From Hawksworthiomyces lignivorus (lineage: Eukaryota; Ascomycota; Sordariomycetes; Ophiostomatales; Ophiostomataceae), in assembly GCA_002917075.1 (NCBI GenBank), contig NTMA01000059.1:188097-252096 (forward strand): a DNA stretch of 64,000 bases. Direction: 5' to 3'. Below the pieces are notes generated by a model. It was not told the DNA's origin. It did no database searches and saw only the letters and a program-made list of their open reading frames with translations. Position numbers and translations under genes: made by a program. Every line of letters starts with the position of its first letter. Positions within the stretch are counted from its first letter, which is position 1. Shown here in pieces: positions 1-10,715 of this stretch.

Positions 1-2773
1 GGCATTGTATGGGAGATTGTTCTTCCAGAGATTTCTTCTGGCACAAACGGATCGAAAGTCATGGCCACACCTAATTTGAATGGCAAAAGAGAGTCGCCCG
101 TGCATGAGTTCTATCGGTTCGACCTAGGAGAAGCGGGTGAACTGGCCTATATGCTACCCGTAGATCCTGCTGGCGCGAGCCCGATTATATCAGGATTTCT
201 CGATGTGTTTGCGCGAGATATAGCCATCTCGTACACGAAGTCTGGAAAAGTTGAGTTCTGGACTGCTCGTGTCGACCGCGACAAGGGCAAGGTTGAGTGG
301 CTTTCCACATCTTCTATGGAGACGGGAGTCTTGGATCCTGCGCTCGTTAGTGGCAGCACAAGAAAAAAGGCGGCACTGGTCAACGCTACACGGTCATCTG
401 TGACAATCTGGGACATCCAGGGCGCCCAGCTCGAATATGAAGGCAACTTTAACAGCTACGATACGGTACAGGACCTGGACTGGACGTCAACTCCCGACTC
501 ACAGTCTATTTTAGCCGTTGGCTTTCCCCATCGTGTTCTTCTGCTGTCCCAACTTCGCTATGACTACCTTAACAAAGGTCCGGCTTGGGCTGTCGTTCGA
601 GAGATCAGCACCCGGGAATATACGCCACACCCAATTGGCGACTCGACTTGGCTTGGAGACGGTGACCTTGTGATTGGTGCTGGCAATCAGCTACTTGTGC
701 ACGATCGGCTTTATCACGTCCCCAACACCCTCGTCACAAGCCTGCGACTTCCGCAGATGAAAACTCAGAAGTGGGACTTGTTCGATGTCGTGCAGAGGCT
801 CAACGGCCCTCTTCCTGTTTTCCATCCCCAGTTTCTGAGCCAGTGTATGCTAGCAGGAAAGAGCAAGCTAGTCCAACGGATCTTGCTCTCTCTCCATCAG
901 ACTCTCAAATTCTGGGTACCAGGCGATGCTGTGGATGATTATCTCGGGTTGGACATGGCAGAGTTCTACACCGATAGAATGGTGAGCATTATCTTTTGGC
1001 CCTATTAGCGTTTACCTGTCGGCTTGTGATTGTGATTCTGGGTTATCTAAAGGCAAGCAGTCGACTGACCTCGAAAACAGCAGTCAAACTCTTACGGGGG
1101 CGACAGAGATCCAACCCTGTCCTTCTTTAGTCGTCGGGGATCGGGCGATGAAGAAGATGAGACTTTTACGGAAGACACCGCGCAGGCCATCAACGAAAAG
1201 CTAACGACTGTTGCCCTCCCCCAGCTCTCCGGCCACGAGCAGATCCAACTAGTTGACATTGTCGAGTGTGCCGGACTTGTTGAGAAACAGCGTAGATCGA
1301 TGGATGAGAATGGAGCGCGGTATATGCTCTTCTTTCGACAGCATGCACTCCGCAAGGGCAGAACGAATGAAATACACATAGGCTGGAGAGAGATTAATTG
1401 GGCGTTTCATTCCACGAGCCAAGATATTCTTATCGATTTTGTCTCCAGGCAACATCATGGGTCGCCGCTCTGGCATGATGTGCGAGAGAGTGGCTTGTTC
1501 ATGTGGCTCGCAGACAATGCGACCGTGGTGAGTTTCTAAGCCATACATATCCGATAGCCATCTTTTCTTAGGAGAAGACCTATTAAGCTAACCTGAGCTT
1601 TCAATGGCAGAGGACGCAGTTTGAAATGGTCGCTCGTAACGAGTACGCCAAAAGTGAATTGAAGAACCCCGTCGATTGCAGTCTCTTCTACTTGGCTCTC
1701 AAGAAAAAGGCAGTGCTACAGGGTCTGTGGCGCATGGCATCGTGGAACCGCGAGCAAGCTGCAACACAGCGCCTGCTCGCAAATAACTTCGAGGAGCCGA
1801 AATGGAGGACAGCAGCTTTGAAAAATGCTTACGCTCTGATGAGCAAGAGGCGCTTTGGTATTGTTTCCTCCCCATCCGTCCCCAGGCTCTTTCTTTTTCT
1901 GTTTTGGAGTAAATCGAAACCCGCTTGCTAACTAGAGCAGAATACGCAGCCGCCTTTTTTCTGCTAGCCGACCATCTTCAGGATGCTGTCAATGTCTGTT
2001 TCAGCCAGCTGAAGGATTTACAACTGGCAATCACTATTGCGAGGGTTTATGAAGGCGACCAAGGGCCTGTTTTGCATAAATTCCTCGAAGAAGAAGTTCT
2101 CACGGTGGCAGCACAGGAGGGCAACCGCTGGCTTGCCTCCTGGGCGTTCTGGATGCTTCACCGCAGAGACATGGCCGTCCGAGCATTAATTGTAAGTTTC
2201 ACTTCCGAGAATTTTGTTTCCGGGAAGGGGGTAGAGTTCTCCATTCAAGCTTCGCTGTTCAGCGGGCTCATTCGGACGTAATTTCTGACTCGACATCTCA
2301 ACATACAGACGCCAGTTTACACCCTTATCGAGACACCATGTTCGCCTGATATCAAGTCAAAATTGTTCTTAACAGACGATCCTGCGCTCGTGATTCTCTA
2401 CGCTCAGTTGCGGCAGAAGACATTGCAGACTTTGCGCGGCGCTTCAAAAGTGACGCCCAAGGTAGAGTGGGAGCTAGTACTTCACAGTGCGCGGCTCTAC
2501 GGCCGTATGGGCTGCGATCTGTTGGGCCTTGATCTCGTACGCAACTGGGAATTCTTGCGCTCTGGATCAGCCAGCCAGTTCGAACGAAGCGGCGAGATCA
2601 ACCCCTTGAAGATGCTTCGACGTCGGAGCTCACTGGTGGTTGCTGATCTGCCTGCATCCCCCATCTCTGATAGACTGCCGACCGATTTGAAGACAGGCGG
2701 GGTGCCAAATATTGCTCCAACGGTATTTGAGGAGCCAGATGCGAATTCGCTTTTGGATGCCTTTGGATTTTGA
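1..2773 (+). CDS. RAV1: RAVE complex subunit Rav1 (rabconnectin-3 family), 3' part
   Basis: Rav1 is the scaffold of the RAVE complex, which promotes reassembly of the V1 and Vo sectors of the vacuolar H+-ATPase. The gene enters from the left edge; the frame is open from base 1, so the ATG at 61 is internal. Exons joined in frame: 1-981, 1081-1527, 1611-1857, 1941-2191 and 2309-2773. The joined protein reads as the conserved Rav1 C-terminal domain: WD-like beta-rich sequence first, then the helical part with KRRFEYAAAFFLLADHL across the 1857/1941 junction and the usual D-L-G-D-L-like basic to acidic tail. All introns are 74-117 bp with GT..AG ends. It ends in an acidic/aromatic tail (LLDAFGF). 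The upstream beta-propeller half lies outside the window. Identification rests on remembered family similarity and is strong; exon edges are by eye. Confidence 0.88.
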
Positions 2774-3830
2774 TTTGCTCTGGCCTCCTGGGCTGCGAGG
2801 AGGATCTGGTATTCAGCACAGCCATGTCTAGAATAGCCTAGAAGGAAAGAAGACTAATACATCATAATTATCTGCGTACGTGCTGGGTGACTGGCGTTCT
2901 GTAGACTTCTAAGAGGAGACAACAAAATAGCGACAAAGAGGAGAACTAGATAGTAGGAGCGTTGTCTGAACTGCGCGAGGCGAACACAGTCCGAACCATG
3001 CAAGGCATTTATTACTGTAGAAATGCTTAAGTACTAGAGCACACATCGTGGGCGAAATTGCAGAGCATCTCTCAATTGTAGTACGTACGATGGCGCCGTC
3101 GCGTATTCCGATTGCTAGCATTGTATTATATATTAATACGGAGCAGCCTTGGATGAAGCTCTTTAATATGGAGTAATAGAGCCTGGACTAGACTGCTTTT
3201 AGCTGCTGTCCAATCAGCAGACAGACAAGCTGGGGTGGGTCTACTACGTAGCGGATCCGTGACAGCTACCCACGTCATCAACGGTTGTTCTACGGTGTAG
3301 CAAGCCTTAAAAATGCACTGCTAGCCAGCCACTATTATTCGACTGCTGCACCTGCTCCGTAACTCTTGTGTTGTGGCATGTGGCCAACTCTGCTCCCGCC
3401 CGGATGACCGACGTGGCCAAGACACTGTCGATAGATACAAGGCAACAGAGAGTCTTTGCATCTTCTCGTCCTCCTCTGCTGCATCTTTTCCCATTTTCAC
3501 ATTCTCACAGCTCCGTCAGCCCCTACTACTGGTTTTGGCGCTGCTGCTGCTTTCTGACCCAACGAACGCCCTTTCTTAATGGTCACCTGCGCTCTTCCAT
3601 CAGCCTCGTCGATTCTCATGATCTTTTCGCTTCTTCTCATTATTTTTTTTCCCTATTTCCTCTAATATTATTTCTCTTTCTCTAAAAACCAGCATGAATA
3701 GTACCTATCATACACAGCGCTCTTCCCTCCCTTGAATCTGGTCTTCAGTCTTCTTTTCTCTCCAGCCTCTCGTCGACATCTTGTCAGCCCTGTTGCCGTC
3801 GCTCGCACAGCGACCCGGCTCCGTCAGCTC
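2774..3830. other. Intergenic region / 5' leader of the DDHD gene
   Basis: No gene is recognisable here. The stretch from about 3450 to 3720 is strongly pyrimidine-rich and ends in CT-rich sequence before the first good ATG at 3831, typical of a promoter plus 5' leader of a filamentous fungus. Two short overlapping frames of 105 and 68 codons (3368-3685, 3373-3579) are low-complexity readings of this CT-rich DNA. Confidence 0.5.
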
Positions 3831-6800
3831 ATGGCCAACCACTCCGATTTTCACACGTATGGTTCGCAGTGCCGCCTGGCTACCGTACCTCAACCCCAGC
3901 ACAATGGTTGGCTCGAGGGAATCCCTCCAAGCAATGCTCAGTTCTTCTATCTGTCTCCCATCCCCATCGACGATCCACTTTCGGCGGCTACAGCTGATGC
4001 CAAGGGCCCGAAGCTGCCACTTAGACCCTTCTCCCAGGGAGATAATAATGAGTTAGAAAGGGCTTGGCTTGGTCTTTCGTCAAGAAGCAACCAAGAAAAC
4101 CATGCTGCGGCTAAGCACAACCGCTGTCCCAGCCCATCCACCGCAGAAGCAAACGAGGAGACCCTAGAGACTATTGTACGGTACCTGGCGGCACGCCACC
4201 GCCTGAAACACGCACCGGAAAATGACCCTTCCGTAGACGCAGTCGCTGTCCGAGCTACTCTCCAAGGTGCAGCTACGAGCATCTCAGTTTGCTGCGAACA
4301 GCTGCCACTGGATGCGGCAGATGAAATGTCCGCCATCTTCTGCCCCCTTGCCAGGATGCAGCAAGCAGCACTGAGTGTGGACAAAGTAGTGCAGCGAGTC
4401 ATGATGTGTCTTAAAGACAGACATAGAGCTGCGTCTGTTGCAACCAATGGTCGTTCAGCGCAGTTTGATTCTATGCCGAGAAGCCTTGCCTCGTCTGCGG
4501 CCTCTGGGCACGATCTGCCCTCTCCTCGGCGGCTTGAGCAAGCGCCATCATCTTCTTTGTCTGCGCCAAGCGCTAAAGATATTCTAGCGGATAGTCTTCC
4601 CGAAGACGGCACTGCCGTTGTGTCTCAAGAACAGGAGCCTTCTCTGCGTACAGAGTCCGTTCCTATTCGGCTACCTGCTTCGGACGATGGCATATCTGGA
4701 AAGCCCTTCTTACGAGTGGACACTCCGAGTCATTCCTTGCGCAGTCATACGCCCACCTCGTCTATGCCGAAAAACGAACACCTTGGCGCCAGGACATCGC
4801 TTCCAAACAACGACAAAGCCTCTGGCGTGTCATCGGCCCTCCTTCCTTCTCTGCCATTGCAACTCTCCCAACATCCACAACCACCGCTACAACACCAGTC
4901 ACAGTCGTCACCCGACGAAAATATGCATGAAGATGAAACATCAGTACGACGAGAAATAGATGCCTCCTGCAAATTACTTGCCGGCCAGAAGGCTTCGATC
5001 GAGGTGGCTGTTGGAATATCAAGACTACACATGGTCAACTTACCCTCTCTCCAAATGAAGCCCATATATTGGTCTCCAGTGAATGACATTGCTGTAGTCA
5101 GGCGAGCTACATGGTTTTATCAGGACACAATGCTCCCAATAGAAACTACTGTGGCAAATCAACTAGAGTCCTTGTACAGGGAATTACGGCCATGGTCCGA
5201 CACATGGGAGGTCGAACTACGCTGTGCAGTTGACGTCGGACCTGTAGGTGAAGAGAAGATATCCCAGCCCTTGTGGCCAAAACCGACGCAACGCAGTGGC
5301 AGAATGAAGATGGGCGATGTTCTCCCGGGACCAGATATCTCGAGTGACCTCTTTTGTGCCTCACGCTGTCACCATGGAGCTGCCGCCGCGGAAGGCGTCT
5401 TGGAGTCGCTCACTGACGAAAAGTCTGGCGCACTTGCCACTGACCGCGCTGCTGTCCCGACTATTGCGGCTGATTTAGCTACCAAGAACCTCGCAAATTA
5501 TCACGTTGTCTTCAAAGATGGCAAAACTGCCTTCCTTCTCAAGCCTAGCCTCAAGCCCTCAGCATACTACAACCGGCGCCCTGTCGCAAAGATTTGCAAG
5601 GGCATCACCGTCGGCATTCCTATTGTCCGAGGATTTGACAGAGAAGCATGGAGCAGTATCCATGAGCCATCTTCGAAAAACATTACGTCAAAGAAATTTC
5701 AGGTCCCAGCTGCAATCCCTGGGAATCTCCCATCTGATAACGAATATTCCTTTGGTTGTCCTGGTTGCAAGGCGGACAAGAAAGAGGGTCAAATCACCGA
5801 CCTCGTGTTGGTTGTCCACGGCGTCGGTCAAAAGTTGGCCGAGCGAGTCGAGAGCTTCCATTTCACGCATGCCATCAATGGGTTTCGCCGTGCCATGAAT
5901 ATAGAGTTAAAAAAGCCCGCCGTGCGATCTGTTCTTCGTGAAGATCAAAACGGCATCATGATCTTGCCTGTAAATTGGCGACACACCTTGTCCTTTGAAG
6001 ATGGTGGATTTGCAGATATGCCTGAACCGGGGATGCCGACTCTTGTCAGCTCCAGATTCGACCTTAAAGATATTGAGCCGAGCACTATCCCGGCCGTTCG
6101 CAGCATGATATCTGATGTCATGTTTGACATACCGTTCTATATGTCACACCACAAACGAAAGATGATCCAGTCGATGGTGAAAGAGGCTAACCGTGTCTAT
6201 CGTCTCTGGTGCCGAAACAACCCCGGCTTTGCAGACAGCGGCCGTGTTCACCTTATTGGCCATTCACTTGGGAGTGCCATGGCCATCGAAGTTCTGTCGA
6301 AGCAGCCGACTGTTCTGCCACCAGTCGATCCTGTACATTCTTTAGCGGACACAGCTCATTTCGAATTCGACACCAAGAATCTTTTTCTTCTCGGCAGCCC
6401 CTCTGCTTTCTTCCTTCTCTTGGAGCGCGGTGCCCTTGTTCCCCGACGCGGCCGCTTGAAGCCGGGCATTGACGCAAATGAGAGTCTGGATAATCGCGTC
6501 ACTGGCGACGCTGGCACATTTGGCTGTCTAGCTGTAGACAACATATTCAACGTCCTTGCCAAGGAAGACCCCATTGCTTACCTGCTCAATGGTACTATTG
6601 ATCCGATGTACGCCGCCAGTCTCAAGACAGCGTACGTCCCATCAGCTACCGTCGGCTTTTTTGCCTCTGTCGGCCACTCGCTGCGCAGTGTAGTCCCAGG
6701 CACGTCCTCCGCGCCTCATCCTGCAGAGGCGCCTTTGGCCCATTTGCCCAATCCGGCTACTTTTGTGCGATTACCGTCGCAACTTGAGCTAGAAGTACAC

Positions 6801-7064
6801 GACTTCACGCGAGAAGAGGTTGCTGAGCGCAAAGCATATCTTCTAAACGATAATGGCCAGATCGACTACTTCCTACAGTCCAGTGGTGGCCCGCTCGAAA
6901 TTCAGTATTTGAATATGCTCAGTGCCCATACGAGCTATTGGACCAACCAAGATCTTATTCGCATGTTGTGTATAGAGATAGGCCGACGACCAGGTAAATT
7001 ATATACGCTGCCAGCAATGCGAGCCGTTAAAGCTCTGAAAAAGGTAGCCCCAAGCGCCAGCTAA
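3831..7064 (+). CDS. DDHD-domain phospholipase (phosphatidic-acid-preferring PLA1 family)
   Basis: Single-exon, 1077-residue protein of the DDHD/PA-PLA1 family (yeast Ddl1, mammalian DDHD1/2), which hydrolyses acyl chains of phospholipids at mitochondrial and early secretory membranes. The nucleophile elbow GHSLGSAMA puts the serine at about residue 812. The C-terminal DDHD domain shows the expected acidic and histidine residues: D of KEDPIAYLL near 913, D of GQIDYFLQ, H of SAHTSYW near 1033 and D of NQDLIRML. The conserved lead-in LVVHGVGQKLAERVESFHFT precedes the lipase core. Residues about 150-400 are Ser/Pro/Gln-rich and probably disordered. The frame stays open upstream to a TTG near 3732, but ATG 3831 is the first in-frame methionine and starts conserved-looking sequence. 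Family assignment is firm; cellular role is inferred from homologues. Confidence 0.88.
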   Translation: MANHSDFHTYGSQCRLATVPQPQHNGWLEGIPPSNAQFFYLSPIPIDDPLSAATADAKGPKLPLRPFSQGDNNELERAWLGLSSRSNQENHAAAKHNRCPSPSTAEANEETLETIVRYLAARHRLKHAPENDPSVDAVAVRATLQGAATSISVCCEQLPLDAADEMSAIFCPLARMQQAALSVDKVVQRVMMCLKDRHRAASVATNGRSAQFDSMPRSLASSAASGHDLPSPRRLEQAPSSSLSAPSAKDILADSLPEDGTAVVSQEQEPSLRTESVPIRLPASDDGISGKPFLRVDTPSHSLRSHTPTSSMPKNEHLGARTSLPNNDKASGVSSALLPSLPLQLSQHPQPPLQHQSQSSPDENMHEDETSVRREIDASCKLLAGQKASIEVAVGISRLHMVNLPSLQMKPIYWSPVNDIAVVRRATWFYQDTMLPIETTVANQLESLYRELRPWSDTWEVELRCAVDVGPVGEEKISQPLWPKPTQRSGRMKMGDVLPGPDISSDLFCASRCHHGAAAAEGVLESLTDEKSGALATDRAAVPTIAADLATKNLANYHVVFKDGKTAFLLKPSLKPSAYYNRRPVAKICKGITVGIPIVRGFDREAWSSIHEPSSKNITSKKFQVPAAIPGNLPSDNEYSFGCPGCKADKKEGQITDLVLVVHGVGQKLAERVESFHFTHAINGFRRAMNIELKKPAVRSVLREDQNGIMILPVNWRHTLSFEDGGFADMPEPGMPTLVSSRFDLKDIEPSTIPAVRSMISDVMFDIPFYMSHHKRKMIQSMVKEANRVYRLWCRNNPGFADSGRVHLIGHSLGSAMAIEVLSKQPTVLPPVDPVHSLADTAHFEFDTKNLFLLGSPSAFFLLLERGALVPRRGRLKPGIDANESLDNRVTGDAGTFGCLAVDNIFNVLAKEDPIAYLLNGTIDPMYAASLKTAYVPSATVGFFASVGHSLRSVVPGTSSAPHPAEAPLAHLPNPATFVRLPSQLELEVHDFTREEVAERKAYLLNDNGQIDYFLQSSGGPLEIQYLNMLSAHTSYWTNQDLIRMLCIEIGRRPGKLYTLPAMRAVKALKKVAPSAS

Positions 7065-7461
7065 GGTTCTACACGACGTTAACAGCTCGCCTCGTCTATT
7101 GCACGCCATCTCCCCACATCACTTTCCCATCATCTATAACACATACTAATTTAATTGCCTCTCTCTATTTCATATGCTTGACACGAGATGAGTTGCTCTT
7201 CAAAACTGATTTTCACCTAAGAGTATTTGTAAACTAGAAAATAGAGAACATGATCAATGATACACCAATGACAATCTTAGCTGAAGAAGAGAAGCTTCTC
7301 AGAGAACAAGATGCGTAGCTTCTTGTTTAGCTATTAAGATTGCATCTACTTAGCGCTGTTATTGTTGTCCTTTTTTGGGAAAAATTTTTGTTAGAATGGA
7401 ACCTGAAGTATATCTATTTCCACCTTTTCTCTCCACGTAGAACTTAAGCCCTTTACTATCA
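7065..7461. other. Short convergent 3' intergenic region
   Basis: AT-rich sequence between the ends of the DDHD gene and the oppositely oriented RAD3 gene. It presumably holds both 3' UTRs. No frame, repeat or RNA gene was seen. Confidence 0.4.
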
Positions 7462-10400
7462 CTACACAGCATGCAACTCCATCATAGCATCATCCATTTC
7501 GTCGTCATCATAAGCTTCCGCTACAGGTTCATGTGCTGCATCTGCATATCGTGCCATTCCTGCCTCGTTTTCTTGTCGCTGGAGCTCAGCAATTCGATCG
7601 TAATCTGACTTCTCTTGATGCTTCTTCAGGTCCTCGGGGCTCCAGGTGCTGATACCCTCTTGGTCTCTAGCATGAAATGGTTGTGCCATATCGCGCAGAA
7701 ACTTCTTGGCATTGCTCACGGCCATATCAGTACTGAGATTGGCGTCAGCTTCAAGTAGAGCCTGGTTGATCCACTTTGGCAGTTGGTTTCGTTTCTTCTG
7801 ATACCGGCGGTCAGCGAGCACCATAATGCCATAGTCATCCTTGCCACGCAATACACGACCCAAACACTGAGCTGCGTGGCGCATAGCATCGAATGACAGA
7901 AAATCGTTTTCGCGAATACGGTAAGTTTCACGGAGGAATTCTAGGCGGGCCTTTAGAATTCGTGACTCCGTATATTGGAATGGGACACCGATGGATAGCA
8001 CTGTACGACCATATTGATGATCAAAATCAATTCCCTCAGACACTTTACCACGTGCCACACAGAGGAGAATGGCGCCTCTACCATTGCAGCAAGCAGTGCG
8101 GTATGTCTCCAGGGCCAACGACGTCTCTTGCGCATCTGGTGTCTCAACTAGGATAAGTTTATACTTCCATACTTCATCTAGAATGCCCATTCCCTGCCAC
8201 ATGCTGATGATGGACTCCATGTATAGGTACGACGGGAAAAATACGACCATGCCATCGGGTGTAATTTTCGCAAATTCGGTCAAAAGGTTGCCAAAGTTGC
8301 GAACCACGCTCGGCTCATTGCGAACTTGGAAACTAGTTGATATCGACGCTTGGTCGCTTCCTCGTGTAACAATCATAGGTAGGAAAGAGCGTCTAGCAAG
8401 AGTCATGCTATACGACTCCTGGACCACAGTAGTGAAGCCAAGCATCTTTGGATACATTTCCAGCGGTGAGATTGTCCCCGATGTAATGATGACACTACTA
8501 AATCGATCAAACACAGGCTGAATAGCAATTGCTGCGTCCAGACAAGTGAAGTGAAGGACCGGGTTTGGTACTTCTGCTGTATCGGACTCGAAAGGCTCGA
8601 GAATTAATAAAAACCCCTTTTCGTATGTAGCGACGAGTGTGGCAAAGGTAGCCACTTCTCGCAGAGGTTGGTAATCTTCAATGTTGGTGAGTTCCAGCGT
8701 CCGCACAAGTGACGTTAATCGCTCGGCGCAAAAGCGGAGAGGTTTCTTCTCAATGAACGTATACTCTTTAAGATGAGCCAGGAACGACGGCGGAGTCTCG
8801 GAAATGACCTGTCGCACTTTCATGCGTGTCTATGATAGCTCGTTAGCAATGGCCTCACGGCTCTCAAAGAGACTGAGAGCTCGTAATGTTTGCCCCAAGC
8901 ATGCCAGTTAATTGTCTAGCAGTCTTTACGTACCTTTAGATACTCAATAAACCGCTTGAGAAATGCTACAAAATGCTCAGCTCTCCTAATGTTGCCTGGC
9001 ACGGCTTCCTTAAGAAGGTCTTCGGGAAGTGCTATATAAGGCGGGACAGGTCAACAAAGGACGGCTTCAAAAAGAGCCTTCTGTGGCGTAGTATACTGAC
9101 TTGGGTTTGCCATAAAAGCATCCTCCTGATGTGCCTCATCTGCCTCTCGTAGGCCTTGGACCAGTTTTTGGTACTCGTTCTCCAACTGCTTTTGGTCTGT
9201 TTCTCGCATCTCGTTGATTTTCCGCTCCAGGTTCTGAGCTCCTCTCGTAGCTTTCCTTAGTGAGTCTTCTGTGATGTCGGTGCTCAATGATTCAATGCAA
9301 ACGTTGTCAATGTTGTGGGCTTCATCAAAGACAACAATACAGTCTTTCGATAGCTCCTTTGACACCCGTTCGGCGATCTTTGGGTCAAGCAAATAATGAT
9401 ACGAGTATATGATGACGTTGCAAAATTGCATCTTTAAAGCGTCAGAGAATCAAGCTGACAAAGGGTGATTTCCTTTTAGCATCATGACAAGCTTACCATT
9501 CGACGAGAAGTAAAGTATGGGCATTGTTTCTGTTCCTCGCCATACCGCAGAAGACCGTCGAGTGTCCAGATGCCGTTTGGGATGAGGTTGTGAGGCTCTA
9601 GCTTGTCGAGATTCTGTATTACCACAGTCAGCCTGATTGCAAACGTGGCTGCAGCTAAAATAAAGTCGTGGAAAATGTTAAAGGTAACACACATCATGAT
9701 ACACACAAACATCGACATCCTCTCCGCGGTCTTTCTTCTCTTTCACGAAACCCGCAGTTAGACTACGGCAGCGGGCGTCTACGACGGCACCGCTTTTCTC
9801 GCGTTTGACAGACGGATGAAGACAGAGATTTTTCCGACTTGTGAGGCCCAAACCTCGAAACTCTTCTTCGTGGCCTAGTTCCTGGGCGCGATACTTCATT
9901 AACGCCTTCAATTCCACAAGTGCCTTTTCAATCTCCGACATGGTTCCTGAGATACATCACATCTAGTGTTAGATAGGTATCTTGGCGATAAATAAAGCAG
10001 CAGCAAAAGGATCATAGAAAGTGCCACTGACGAGAACAGTAGATGAGCTTCCGCTGTCCCGGATAATACTGTTGATATGCCACAATGAGAGAGAGCAAAG
10101 ACACGGTCTTTCCTGTACCTGAGGGCATCTCCAGGACGCAGTGGCCCCCTGCATCGAGGGTCTCTGATTCGACATGTTAGCAAAATGTTCCACCTCCCGT
10201 ATTAAGAGTACTGGGATGCCTTATTGATGTAGATTTGAAATTAGCCCACAAGGGGCACCAACTAGCAAAGCAGAAGAGTCGGTTACAAGATACATACTCT
10301 TCAAGTCGCACATGTATCTTCATCAGATTTTCTATTAGTTGCTTCCATAATACGAAAAAAAAAAAAAGACCAACACCAGCAGAAGATGGCAAATCAGTAG

Positions 10401-10715
10401 AGATTCGAGACACTCACGCATATTGCTCTGTAGTAACATAATTAGATATCCATGTCAGTTTCTCGAGAGCTATTCTCCTTAAAGATAAAGATGCAGTAAT
10501 AAAATATGATGAAGGCCAAAGAAAATAACAGAGGGTTCTTACCTGGATAGATCCGCGGATACGGAAACAGGACCGGCAGATCACTGAGAAACGCACAGCA
10601 CATTAGCATCGTCCATCCGTGGATAATGGCTGCTCTAAAGATGAATTTCCGATAAAAGTAAAGATCCTCCTTGGACATGAGCATATCCCGCCACTTACTC
10701 GATGTTGAACTTCAT
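7462..10715 (-). CDS. RAD3: TFIIH DNA helicase Rad3/XPD
   Basis: 5'-3' superfamily-2 iron-sulfur helicase of TFIIH, acting in nucleotide excision repair and transcription initiation. Ten exons (genomic order reversed): 10699-10715, 10543-10583, 10418-10427, 10298-10317, 10032-10163, 9693-9946, 9497-9613, 9101-9431, 9031... down to 8934, and 7462-8829. They join in frame to 795 residues (yeast Rad3 is 778). The start [20 protein letters not shown] is near-identical to yeast Rad3. Walker A SGTGKT is at 44-49, the Fe-S cysteines fall at about C115, C133, C154 and C189, and DEAH is at 233-236. Later helicase motifs such as [12 protein letters not shown] and the [10 protein letters not shown] motif VI are intact, and the tail is acidic. 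Five introns crowd the first 90 codons, and exons 3 and 4 are only 10 and 20 nt. Donor GTGTGT after exon 6 is weaker than the rest. Four stop codons follow in a row in frame (TAG TGA TAG TAA). Confidence 0.95.
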
